Assembly (NCBI GenBank): GCA_017861215.1
Contig: JAGFXN010000055.1
Span: 1 to 8,478 of the forward strand
Direction: 5' to 3'
Length of the DNA stretch: 8,478 nucleotides
Source of the DNA: Deltaproteobacteria bacterium
GTDB lineage: Bacteria; Desulfobacterota; Desulfuromonadia; Geobacterales; DSM-12255
Part shown: piece after piece, positions 1 through 6,798 of the stretch
Layout: each line of letters begins with the position of its first letter
Position numbering within the stretch: position 1 is the first letter of the stretch
Position numbers and translations under genes: made by a program
The notes under the pieces: generated by a model
Told to the model about the DNA's origin: nothing
Database searches by the model: none
Seen by the model: only the letters and a program-made list of their open reading frames with translations

Positions 1-254
1 GTGCCGAAGGCAGTCATGATGATAACCAGCGTTTCAGCGGAGCACTTTTTAACGCTTCTGAGCACCTCCATGCCGTCCATGCCCGGCATCTTCATGTCGG
101 TGATGACAAGCGCCGGGGAGACCTCGTTGCAGAGCCGCAGTCCCTCCTCCCCGGAGGCGGCTGCCGTGACCGCGTAGCCTGCTTCAAGGAGATTGTACTC
201 CAGAACCCGCCGCAGCGAGCTGTCGTCGTCAATGATGAGGATTTTCGGCTTCAT
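1..254 (-). CDS. response regulator, receiver domain (partial, NtrC-like)
   Basis: Only the N-terminal 84 codons lie in the window; the gene continues past the left edge. It starts at an ATG (254-252) with a strong ribosome binding site, AGAAGGA, about five bases upstream. The visible protein is a CheY-like receiver: an acidic cluster IIDDDSS at residues 7-13, the phosphoacceptor D53 in ITDMKMPGMDG, and the switch threonine T81 in MTAFG. The conserved lysine would fall outside the window. The wording around D53 and MTAFG resembles NtrC/ZraR-type regulators, so a sigma-54 activator with AAA+ and DNA-binding domains is a reasonable inference, but those domains are not visible. It lies downstream of the histidine kinase at 511-1638 on the same strand, which is the likely partner. 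The 256-nt gap with repeats suggests separate or conditional expression. Confidence 0.9.
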   Translation of the reverse strand, partial: MKPKILIIDDDSSLRRVLEYNLLEAGYAVTAAASGEEGLRLCNEVSPALVITDMKMPGMDGMEVLRSVKKCSAETLVIIMTAFG

Positions 255-393
255 GGTTTCCTTCTGCAACAGCTGCATAATTTGTCCGTTCACCGCGCTT
301 CATTGCCAGCGGGCGGCCCGGTCTGTAGCTAGTTTCCGTCCGGAAAGGGTGCTTTTCCGCCTTGGCAGTGTCAATCTTCGGTTTTGCTTGTGC

Positions 394-411
394 GGCGTAC
401 AGTCGTACGCC
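394..411. repeat. 7-bp perfect hairpin GGCGTAC-AGTC-GTACGCC
   Basis: A perfect 7-bp inverted repeat with a four-base loop lies near the middle of the 325-514 segment. The flanks (GCGG before, CCGC after) could extend the stem past a small bulge. No T-run follows on either strand, so it is not a standard intrinsic terminator. It could be a structural core of an RNA or a protein-binding dyad. Confidence 0.5.
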
Positions 412-483
412 TCCGCGCAATCCCTCGATTTCCTTGCCAGGACAAAAAATCCCCGCTTTCCAAATCGGAAACCAACAGTTTCT

Positions 484-508
484 CATCCGGAGTTTCCGGA
501 TGGAAACT
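484..508 (-). promoter_or_regulatory. two mutually exclusive hairpins after the kinase stop
   Basis: Two perfect 7-bp stems overlap here. One is AGTTTCC / GGAAACT (491-497 with 502-508, four-base loop). The other is CATCCGG / CCGGATG (484-490 with 496-502, five-base loop). They share bases, so a transcript can form one or the other but not both. The same bases can also pair with the distant arm at 325-346. The position just past the kinase stop codon would suit attenuation or mRNA 3' end protection. Function is inference from the sequence alone. Confidence 0.45.
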
Positions 509-510
509 AG

Positions 511-1638
511 CTACCGGTGGAGCGTGCTCTCGGCTGCTCCTGAATTCAGAAAATCAGGCAGCCTGACAATCACCGTTGTCCCCTTGCCGACCCGGCTCTC
601 TACCGCAATTGTGCCGCCGTGACCTTCGATGATCTTTCTCGTGATGGCGAGCCCAAGACCGGTGCCGTCCGGTTTTGTGGTGAAGAAAGGGTCAAAGATC
701 CGCCCCAGGGTTTCCCCGTCCATCCCCGCGCCGCTATCGCTGAAACGGATCTCGCACATTGAGCCGCTCCGGCTCGCATTAATGGCAACATCCCCCCCGG
801 CAGGTGTTGACTGAAGGGCATTGATGACGATATTCAGAAACGCCTGCCGCAGTTTTTCTCCGTCTCCCCTGACCGCAAGGTCTTTATCGGTCGGTGTCAG
901 TGTGAGCACGACCCCTCGCTCCCTGGCATCCGCAGCGGTCAAGGTGACGATGGTTGCCAGTTCCTCCCCGAGCGGAGTCCGTTCCATCTCCGTCTTTTGC
1001 TGCGGTTGCGCCATGCGGAGAAACTCCTCTACGACCCGGTTCAGGCGCTCCGTCTCTTTGATCTGTATCTCGATGAACTCGTGCTTCGGGTCTCCCGGAT
1101 GGTAGTCGTCCTTCAGTATCTCGGCCGTCCCCCTGATGGAGCCGAGCGGATTTCTGATCTCATGGGCCAGCACGGCCGCCATCTCTCCAAGGGTGGAAAG
1201 CTTTTCCGACCGTCGCAGCTGCTCCTCGATGGCGATGATCTGTTCCGACTGCCGCTGCAGCTTCCGGTATGACTCCTCCAGTCCTGCGGCAGTTTTCTGC
1301 AGTTCGACGCTCCGTTCCCGCTCCCGCTGGGACAGAAGGCCGGTCAGGCAGCCCACGATGTTGTAGAGGACGATCTCCAGGTACTTTTCCATCTCCATCA
1401 CCATGTGGCCGCCCCACTGAAAGAGGATGTGGGGGGCGTAGGCGATGCTGACGACGATGGCACAGCCGAGTCCGCCCCGCAGACCGAACCAGAGGGCGGC
1501 GAGGATGATGGGAAGGTAGTAGAACCGCTGATAGATGTCGTGAAGGTAATGGAGGTGCAGCGGGGTAAGGTAGTGCAACAGGCTGGTAGCGACGATGGCA
1601 GCAGATAGTATGGCGACCCGCACTCTGGAGGATGTCAT
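511..1638 (-). CDS. membrane-bound sensor histidine kinase
   Basis: Predicted 375-residue sensor kinase. The N-terminus (about residues 5-104) is hydrophobic with roughly four membrane segments and little periplasmic sequence, of a kind seen in Geobacter kinases. A charged, probably coiled-coil linker follows (about 104-148). The dimerisation and phosphotransfer domain carries the H-box HEIRNPLGSIRG with H159. The HATPase domain shows the N-box (FLNIVINALQS, N269/N273), G1 box DSGAGM (D301), F box FDPFFTTK and G2 box DGTGLGL (324-330), so all catalytic motifs are intact. A TTG at 1671-1669 would add 11 residues, but it lies inside hisS. I prefer the ATG at 1638-1636, ten bases after the hisS stop, although no strong ribosome binding site is visible; translation may be coupled to hisS. 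The likely partner is the response regulator at 1-254. The signal sensed is unknown. The stop codon lies inside the right-hand inverted repeat arm. Confidence 0.92.
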   Translation of the reverse strand: MTSSRVRVAILSAAIVATSLLHYLTPLHLHYLHDIYQRFYYLPIILAALWFGLRGGLGCAIVVSIAYAPHILFQWGGHMVMEMEKYLEIVLYNIVGCLTGLLSQRERERSVELQKTAAGLEESYRKLQRQSEQIIAIEEQLRRSEKLSTLGEMAAVLAHEIRNPLGSIRGTAEILKDDYHPGDPKHEFIEIQIKETERLNRVVEEFLRMAQPQQKTEMERTPLGEELATIVTLTAADARERGVVLTLTPTDKDLAVRGDGEKLRQAFLNIVINALQSTPAGGDVAINASRSGSMCEIRFSDSGAGMDGETLGRIFDPFFTTKPDGTGLGLAITRKIIEGHGGTIAVESRVGKGTTVIVRLPDFLNSGAAESTLHR

Positions 1639-1648
1639 GGCAGAGCCG

Positions 1649-2896
1649 TCAGCGTTGCAATTGCAGGACAATGCTTTCGGGCACCAGCGGGACTTCTGTC
1701 TGACTGCCCGTTGCCATCTCTTTCAGCGGCGCTCTGTTGGTGGCCAGCTCGGTCTCGCCGACGATAAGGGTGTAGCGACAGGCAAGCTTGTCGGCACGGC
1801 GCATCTGGCTCTTCATGCTCTTGCCGTCGTAGTCCAGTTCAACAGCAAAACCAAGCCTCTGTATCCGGCACATCAGTTGAAAAGCTTTTTTGCCGGCAGC
1901 ATCGCCCAGGGCGACGATGAAGAGGTCGGCCGGCTTGGAGAAACCGGCTGCCTCAAGCAGCAGGGAAATTCTTTCCACCCCCATGGCGAAACCTATGCCG
2001 GGTATGGCAGGACCACCGAGATCTGCCACCAGACCATCATATCTGCCGCCGGCGGCAACTGCACTCTGCGAACCGAGAAGTCCGGTAACCAGCTCGAAAG
2101 TAGTGCGGGTGTAGTAGTCGAGTCCCCTGACCATGCGTCTGTTGATCCGGTAGGCAGTGCCGGCGAGCTGCAGGAACTCCTGAACCGCTTCAAAATGGCC
2201 GGCACAGGGAGGGCAGAGATTTTCAAGCATCGCCGGAGCATCTGCCGTGGCCGCTTTGCATCTCTCAACTTTGCAGTCAAGGACCCGCAGCGGATTCGTG
2301 TCAAAACGGCGCGTGCAGTCTGGACAGAGGGAAGCAATCCGGTTGCGCAGAAACGCTTGCAGGGTCTCCCTGTACTGCGGGCGGCATTTAGGACATCCCA
2401 GGGAATTAATTTCCAGTGACGGCTCGGTAATGCCGAGTTCGTCGAAGAGGTGCCGGAGCATGGTCAGAATCTGGGCATCGACCTTGGGGTCGGCAATGCC
2501 GGTTATTTCCGCGCCTATCTGGTGAAACTGGCGGTAGCGGCCTTTCTGGGGGCGCTCGTAGCGGAACATCGGTCCCATGTAGAAAAGCTTGCTTACCGGG
2601 TCTGCTGCATACAGCCTGTTCTCGATCAGCGCACGGATAACACCGGCAGTCCCTTCCGGCCGGAGTGTCACCCGGTTTTCACCCTTGTCAACAAAGGAGT
2701 ACATCTCTTTTTCGACAATATCGGTAACGTCACCGATAGAACGGGCAAAAAGCTCTGTCTTCTCCATGATCGGCACACGTATTTCGGCAAAGCCGTAACG
2801 GCTGAATACGTCTCTGGCGCTTGCTTCGATATGCTGCCACTTCTCAACTTCACCAGGGAGAATATCGTTAAAACCTTTGATGGCAGTAATGGACAC
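1649..2896 (-). CDS. hisS: histidyl-tRNA synthetase
   Basis: HisS attaches histidine to tRNA-His in the cytoplasm, using ATP. The 415-residue length is usual for bacterial HisS. Visible class II motifs are motif 2 (FRYERPQKGRYRQFHQ, about 111-126), the HisA motif RGLDYYTRT (257-265), a glycine-rich AAGGRYDGL (281-289) and motif 3 (GIGFAMGVER, 300-309). Residues 168-231 hold the insertion with CPKC, CPDC and CPPC pairs common in this bacterial HisS type. The C-terminal part (about 323-415) is the anticodon-binding domain. The open frame extends to an ATG at 2920, but homologues begin at SITAIKGFNDILPGE, and AAAGGTG sits seven bases before the GTG at 2896-2894, so that GTG is chosen. The gene lies 28 nt after the cyclase and ten before the kinase, so this essential gene is probably co-transcribed with signalling genes. 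Confidence 0.97.
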   Translation of the reverse strand: MSITAIKGFNDILPGEVEKWQHIEASARDVFSRYGFAEIRVPIMEKTELFARSIGDVTDIVEKEMYSFVDKGENRVTLRPEGTAGVIRALIENRLYAADPVSKLFYMGPMFRYERPQKGRYRQFHQIGAEITGIADPKVDAQILTMLRHLFDELGITEPSLEINSLGCPKCRPQYRETLQAFLRNRIASLCPDCTRRFDTNPLRVLDCKVERCKAATADAPAMLENLCPPCAGHFEAVQEFLQLAGTAYRINRRMVRGLDYYTRTTFELVTGLLGSQSAVAAGGRYDGLVADLGGPAIPGIGFAMGVERISLLLEAAGFSKPADLFIVALGDAAGKKAFQLMCRIQRLGFAVELDYDGKSMKSQMRRADKLACRYTLIVGETELATNRAPLKEMATGSQTEVPLVPESIVLQLQR

Positions 2897-2903
2897 GTTA
2901 CAA

Positions 2904-2910
2904 CACCTTT
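2904..2910 (-). promoter_or_regulatory. ribosome binding site of hisS
   Basis: The minus strand reads AAAGGTG, seven bases before the GTG at 2896. The upstream in-frame ATG at 2920 has no Shine-Dalgarno-like sequence. This decides the hisS start in favour of GTG. Confidence 0.6.
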
Positions 2911-2924
2911 TCGCGAGCATTTAT

Positions 2925-4307
2925 TCAGGGCATTTCGGGGATACTTGCAGAGATATGGGAGACTATGTTTCTGCCGCTTACCTTGCCGTGGTACATGGCA
3001 CGGTCCGCCATTTCCAGAAGTTCCAGTTTGGACCTGGTGTCTTCCGGGTAACAGGCAAAGCCGAGGCAGGCGGTCAGTTTTACCTCAAGATTTTCGCCGA
3101 GGACAAAGGGGTGGGTTTCTAATGTCTTGCGTATCCTCTCGGCAACAATGGCTGCACCCTGGCGTCCTGTTTCGATCAGGATCATCGTGTATTCGTCGCC
3201 GCCGTATCTGATGACAACATCAACTTCACGCACCGATCTTTTGAGAACAGCACCAACTTCTTTCAGAACCCGGCTACCTATCAGATGTCCGTAGGTATCA
3301 TTGACAACCTTGAGCATGTCGACGTCAAGAAAAATTACCGCCAGGCTGAGGCCATATCTTTCAGAGCGCCTGATTTCCCGCTCAAGCGCAATTTCAAGGT
3401 AGCGGTAGTTGTAGAGCCCGGTCAGTTCGTCTATGTTGAGCAGCTCCTTTGCCATGGCGAAGCGACCTGCATTTTCAATGGCAAGAGCTGACTGCTCGAC
3501 GAGGAAGCGAATGTTGTCCAGTTTGAGAGGCGGAATCGGTTTGGTAGTGCCATTGCCCAGGAGGACAACGACTCCCTGCAGTGCCGTCTTATTAGTGATC
3601 GGCAGGAGAATCAGTTCGGTTTTGCCTTCTGCTGATTCCGCAGGAAGAGTTATCTGCACTCTCGCCGGATCGGTGAAGAATTCCTGTTCCCAGTCGTAAA
3701 CAAGTTTCAGGGCTTCGTTTATCGATTCGGCGGCTTCCCTGGATATACCCTTGGTCTCCATGAGAGATATCTTTCTGGCAGCATCATGCAGGCAGGTAAA
3801 CCCTCTTTCCGTTCCGGTCTCCTTGATGGTTGCTTCCAGCACAAGCAGCTGGATACGGTCTATATCGATACAGTTGGCAATGGTCTGACTTGTCTGGAAG
3901 AGACGAATCTGCTCCTTGAGCCCCTGATTTTCGTCGAGCATACGCCGCTGTTCCATGGTGAGCCTGACAACATGCTTGAATTCATCGTGGCTGATCGGCT
4001 TTACGAGGTAATCCCGCGCACCGTTTTTCAGTGCGTAGATGGCGGATTCCATGTTGCCGTAGCCGGTGACAACGATAACTTCAATATCGGAATCCATCTG
4101 TTTGGCGCGGGAGAGGATGTCAAGCCCGCTGATATCCTGCAGCATCAGGTCGGTAACAACAAGCTGATAGCTGTTCGTTGCCAGCATGGCAAGAGCTTCG
4201 TTCCCGGACGATGCCGTATCTACCTGATATCCGTCTTCTTTGAGGATAGCGGAAAAGATCTCTCTGAAAAAGGCATCATCTTCAACTATCAGGATCTTTT
4301 CAGTCAA
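2925..4307 (-). CDS. gacA: receiver-GAF-GGDEF cyclase, Hypr type (cGAMP synthase)
   Basis: A 460-residue response regulator with a nucleotide cyclase output. Residues 3-120 are a receiver with acidic D10/D11, phosphoacceptor D53 (VVTDLML), T81 and K103 all present. Residues 125-285 look like a GAF domain joined by helices. Residues 290-455 are a GGDEF domain with an intact active site (GGDEY, 369-373) and an RxxD inhibitory site (R360-D363). The guanine-contacting N336 is kept, but the position of PleD D344 is serine: NDTYGHLIGS, S345. From family knowledge, this Asp-to-Ser change defines Hypr GGDEF enzymes, which make 3',3'-cGAMP from ATP and GTP; the type member is G. sulfurreducens GacA (GSU1658). 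The symbol follows that usage and is unrelated to the GacS/GacA regulator of Pseudomonas. Start is TTG at 4307-4305: GGAG lies six bases upstream and the receiver begins immediately, while the next methionine is residue 41. Phosphorylation at D53 probably controls dimerisation and activity. Product specificity is inferred. Confidence 0.9.
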   Translation of the reverse strand: MTEKILIVEDDAFFREIFSAILKEDGYQVDTASSGNEALAMLATNSYQLVVTDLMLQDISGLDILSRAKQMDSDIEVIVVTGYGNMESAIYALKNGARDYLVKPISHDEFKHVVRLTMEQRRMLDENQGLKEQIRLFQTSQTIANCIDIDRIQLLVLEATIKETGTERGFTCLHDAARKISLMETKGISREAAESINEALKLVYDWEQEFFTDPARVQITLPAESAEGKTELILLPITNKTALQGVVVLLGNGTTKPIPPLKLDNIRFLVEQSALAIENAGRFAMAKELLNIDELTGLYNYRYLEIALEREIRRSERYGLSLAVIFLDVDMLKVVNDTYGHLIGSRVLKEVGAVLKRSVREVDVVIRYGGDEYTMILIETGRQGAAIVAERIRKTLETHPFVLGENLEVKLTACLGFACYPEDTRSKLELLEMADRAMYHGKVSGRNIVSHISASIPEMP

Positions 4308-4349
4308 TTAGAGCTCCAGAAGGAGGGAGTGGGAAAATTAGTCCAGACA

Positions 4350-4378
4350 AAAATACAGAACAATATTATGCGTGTCAA
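4350..4378 (-). promoter_or_regulatory. sigma-70-type promoter for the cyclase-hisS-kinase genes
   Basis: The minus strand carries a perfect -35 TTGACA (4378-4373), a 17-base spacer and a -10 TATTTT (4355-4350, four of six consensus bases). The predicted start of transcription is near 4343, giving an untranslated leader of about 35 nt before the TTG start. The -35 box contains the comEC stop codon TGA (4377-4375), so the downstream genes have their own promoter despite closely following comEC. Confidence 0.65.
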
Positions 4379-6798
4379 TGAATTTGCCTTTTAAAAGCCG
4401 ATATTTCCGGCGTTTCGCCGTTTATCGGAAAGCTGGCGGTCACTGTGCCGTCAAGATCGGTCCTGTAGATGTTTGCGCCCGCCCTTTGCAGTTCGGCCAT
4501 TGCTTCCCCGGCAGGCAGCCCGAAGCTGTTTTTGTAGCCGGCGCTGACAACGGCTATTTGCGGCGAAACCGCAGCAAAAAAGCCGGGGAGGACCGAGTAC
4601 CGGCTGCCATGGTGAGGTACCTTCATCAGGGTAGAGCGCAGTTTCACCTGCCGGTCCAGCAGCCTGAATTCGGTGTCAGCACCGATGTCGCCGGTGAAGA
4701 GCGCAGAAAATCTGCCGGTGTCGAGGTGTAAAACCAGGGAATCCTCATTCTGGTCGGCAAAGAGGTCCGAGAGCGTACCTGCCGGTTCCGGGTGCAGGGT
4801 GCGGATGGTCACTCCCGAGACGAGCAGCGCCGGCGAAGCTGAAGTAAGAACTTTTACAGGAACCTTGCCGGAGTCAAGCAGTCGCCGCAAATCTTCGTAG
4901 TCTTGCCCATAATTGCGGCCATTCTCCCAGAACTCGCCGACGGGCATTGCCGCGGCAACAGCAATGAGTCCCTGCAGGTGATCAGGGTGAGAGTGACTCA
5001 GGACGAGATAATCGATCCTTTGCACGCCGGCTTTACGCAGCGCCGGCAACAGCAGTTGCCTGCCTATATCCCGGCGGCTGTCATGCAGTGCTCCGCCGCC
5101 ATCGATCAGCATGGTCTTGCCGTCATGATAGGTGATCAGCGTAGCTTCACCCTGGCCGACGCTGAAAAAATCCATTTTCAAGGAATACCTGCCATTGTTG
5201 GCCGGGACATGGTGAACAAGCAGCAGGCTGAGCGAAGTCGCCGCCAGCAGGAGATATTTCGGCCGGTCGGCTTTGATGACGGTAATGAGGAGCATGGTCA
5301 GCAGAAAGATGAGTATCTCTGCTTCGGTCGGGAAAAATGGGGGCAGCGTCGGTATCCGGTCCAGAACCGCTACGGTTGCATTGGCACTGGCAGTCATCAG
5401 ACCTGCCAGGCTTAGAAGCCAGCCGGCAGTCAGAGGGGAGAGCCAGATGAAAGGGGTGGCCGCAAATCCGCAGACAACCGCCCCGTAACCAAGCAGCGGT
5501 ACAATGAAAAAATTGCTGATAATGCCGGTGATCGAGGCCTGCTGGAAATAGTAGGCGACCGGCAGAAGTGTGACCAGCACTGCGGCTACTGATGCCGCGG
5601 CAAAGAGAAGCAGTTTGTGCAGCCATGCCGGCATCGGCATTGGCACAAGCCTCATCAGCAGTGGCGTTATCACCGTGAGTCCCCAGAGGGCAAGAAAGGA
5701 GAGCTGAAAAGAGATGTCGTAAAGGTTGGCCGGATCAGCCAGAAGCAGGGCAAAGGCTGCCAGGATAATCAGATTTACCGGTACACTTTCCAGCTCCAGG
5801 AAAAGACCGATAGTCACAAAGAGGATCATCAGTACCGATCTGGCAGTTGCCGGAGCTGCCCCTGACAGGAACATGTAGTAGACTATCAGCGGGAGCGACA
5901 CGGCAAATGCCACCCGCCGGAAATTCAGATAAAGGAGCAGTGCCGGAAATAATCTGGCAACTGCCTGCCATAGCTGCAGAAGCGCCACAGCAATGATGCC
6001 GACATGAAATCCTGAAATCGACAGGATATGGTTTACCCCTGTTCTGCTGTAAGCATCTTTGAGCTCCTGCGGGATATCGCCGCCATCGCCTATCAACAGA
6101 GCCTTGATTACGCCGCCTTCAACAACGGGAAGACGGTTCATGATAAATGAACCGATAGTTGCCGCCGTCTTGTCAAAGTGCCGTTGGAGACGCCATGTGT
6201 CCGCCTGCCCCAGAGCGACAATTTCGGCATCAGTTTGTACAAATGAGGTTGCACGGATTCGCTTCAGCGCGTAGGACCGCTCTGCGTTGAACTCTCCCGG
6301 TATGCCGAAATTCAAGGGCGGGCGCAGTTTTCCTGAAAAACGGATGCGGTCGCCGCTAATCAATCCGGTTCGGCCGATGCCGATGCGCAGCAGCATGAGC
6401 CCCTTGACAGGGAGTTCCCTGCCGGTGAAAGAGTTTTGCCGGAGATGCTCGATTTGCAGCAGCAGTCTGCAGCCGTCATCCTTTGCTTCAGGGCGTTTGA
6501 CGATGATTCCTTCGACAAACAGCTTGTTGCCGATATTCTCTTCAAGGATGAGCTTTTCCTGCTGATTGCCTGCCAGCAGCTGCGCCAGCAGCAGGTTGCC
6601 GCAGAGAAAGAGCAGGGGGCAGAGCGACAGGCTCCAGGGAGGTGGTGCCGGGAGAAAGCGCAGCGCAATGGGGAGAAGAAGCAGCAACGGCAGCAGGTGG
6701 ATCGGGAGGAAAACCCCGCAGCTGCCGGCTGCCGCAATGCCGAAGATGAAGAAGAGGAGCGGTGCCAGGAGCGGGTGAAGCCGGAGAGCGGCTCTCAC
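4375..6798 (-). CDS. comEC: ComEC/Rec2-family DNA uptake channel
   Basis: Predicted 807-residue inner-membrane protein, a usual length for full ComEC. ComEC carries single-stranded DNA across the cytoplasmic membrane during natural transformation. Domains in order: two to three N-terminal membrane helices (about 8-75), a DUF4131/OB-like soluble part (about 85-195), the multi-helix Competence domain (about 225-525) with its signature HILSISGFHVG (257-267) and SGAAPATARS (312-321), and a C-terminal metallo-beta-lactamase domain (about 538-795). The latter shows LIDGGG (564-569), SHSHPDH (601-607), FTGD (701-704) and PHHGS (728-732). The later motif usually written YGHP is FGLP here (759-762), so a conserved histidine is missing. 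Start is GTG (6798-6796); no other in-frame start lies close upstream, and the ribosome site (AAGAAAG) is weak. Other competence genes are not in the window, so transformation ability cannot be judged. Confidence 0.95.
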   Translation of the reverse strand: MRAALRLHPLLAPLLFFIFGIAAAGSCGVFLPIHLLPLLLLLPIALRFLPAPPPWSLSLCPLLFLCGNLLLAQLLAGNQQEKLILEENIGNKLFVEGIIVKRPEAKDDGCRLLLQIEHLRQNSFTGRELPVKGLMLLRIGIGRTGLISGDRIRFSGKLRPPLNFGIPGEFNAERSYALKRIRATSFVQTDAEIVALGQADTWRLQRHFDKTAATIGSFIMNRLPVVEGGVIKALLIGDGGDIPQELKDAYSRTGVNHILSISGFHVGIIAVALLQLWQAVARLFPALLLYLNFRRVAFAVSLPLIVYYMFLSGAAPATARSVLMILFVTIGLFLELESVPVNLIILAAFALLLADPANLYDISFQLSFLALWGLTVITPLLMRLVPMPMPAWLHKLLLFAAASVAAVLVTLLPVAYYFQQASITGIISNFFIVPLLGYGAVVCGFAATPFIWLSPLTAGWLLSLAGLMTASANATVAVLDRIPTLPPFFPTEAEILIFLLTMLLITVIKADRPKYLLLAATSLSLLLVHHVPANNGRYSLKMDFFSVGQGEATLITYHDGKTMLIDGGGALHDSRRDIGRQLLLPALRKAGVQRIDYLVLSHSHPDHLQGLIAVAAAMPVGEFWENGRNYGQDYEDLRRLLDSGKVPVKVLTSASPALLVSGVTIRTLHPEPAGTLSDLFADQNEDSLVLHLDTGRFSALFTGDIGADTEFRLLDRQVKLRSTLMKVPHHGSRYSVLPGFFAAVSPQIAVVSAGYKNSFGLPAGEAMAELQRAGANIYRTDLDGTVTASFPINGETPEISAFKRQIH

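Larger units (their letters stand above)
255..510. other. non-coding region between kinase and response regulator
   Basis: This stretch separates the histidine kinase stop from the response regulator start. Short open frames cross it on both strands, but none has a recognisable product or a convincing start. It holds an unusual density of inverted repeats (described separately): 22-bp arms at 325-346 and 493-514, a 7-bp hairpin at 394-411, and two overlapping hairpins at 484-508. On the minus strand there is a run of six T at 445-450, but no strong stem directly precedes it, so I do not call a terminator. I saw no convincing sigma-70 or sigma-54 promoter for the response regulator. A TTGACA occurs on the minus strand near 370, without a usable -10 at the right distance. 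Confidence 0.7.
325..514. repeat. 190-bp segment bounded by 22-bp inverted repeats
   Basis: The arms at 325-346 and 493-514 are inverted copies of each other over 22 bases with a single mismatch; the outer ends begin GTAGCTAG. The right arm runs through the kinase stop codon (513-511), so the last codons of the kinase abut the element. A short direct repeat, CGGT, lies outside each arm (319-322 and 515-518), but it is two bases away from the left arm and is not a clean target duplication. No transposase is present. Possible readings are a small non-autonomous element (MITE-like), a long-range RNA stem in the kinase-regulator transcript, or a regulatory DNA element. Confidence 0.65.

Noticed and set aside
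380..387. GCAAAACC on the minus strand, reminiscent of the GEMM (c-di-GMP/cGAMP) riboswitch core
   Set aside because: The rest of the GEMM-I signature, including the GGGACGCAAAGCC-like second half and tetraloop contacts, is absent. No GEMM was recognised in the other two intergenic gaps either.
445..474. Possible intrinsic terminator on the minus strand (TTTCC/GGAAA stem then six T)
   Set aside because: The stem is only five base pairs and seven bases separate it from the T-run, so it is too weak to call.
229..486. Minus-strand open frame of 85 codons in the kinase-regulator gap
   Set aside because: It overlaps the start of the response regulator in another frame, runs through the inverted repeat segment, and has no family-like features.
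1639..1671. TTG start for the histidine kinase inside the end of hisS
   Set aside because: The ATG at 1638 avoids the overlap and places the membrane domain at the N-terminus; the extra 11 residues are translated from the hisS 3' end in another frame.
1595..2419. Antisense open frame (274 codons) opposite hisS and the kinase start
   Set aside because: It covers conserved HisS catalytic sequence on the other strand and its translation resembles no family.
2897..2920. ATG start for hisS adding eight residues
   Set aside because: No ribosome site, and the extra residues lie outside the conserved HisS N-terminus; the GTG at 2896 has a ribosome site at a good distance.
2450..3211. Antisense open frame (253 codons) opposite hisS and the cyclase
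   Set aside because: Shadow of two real genes; no domain-like sequence or start signal.
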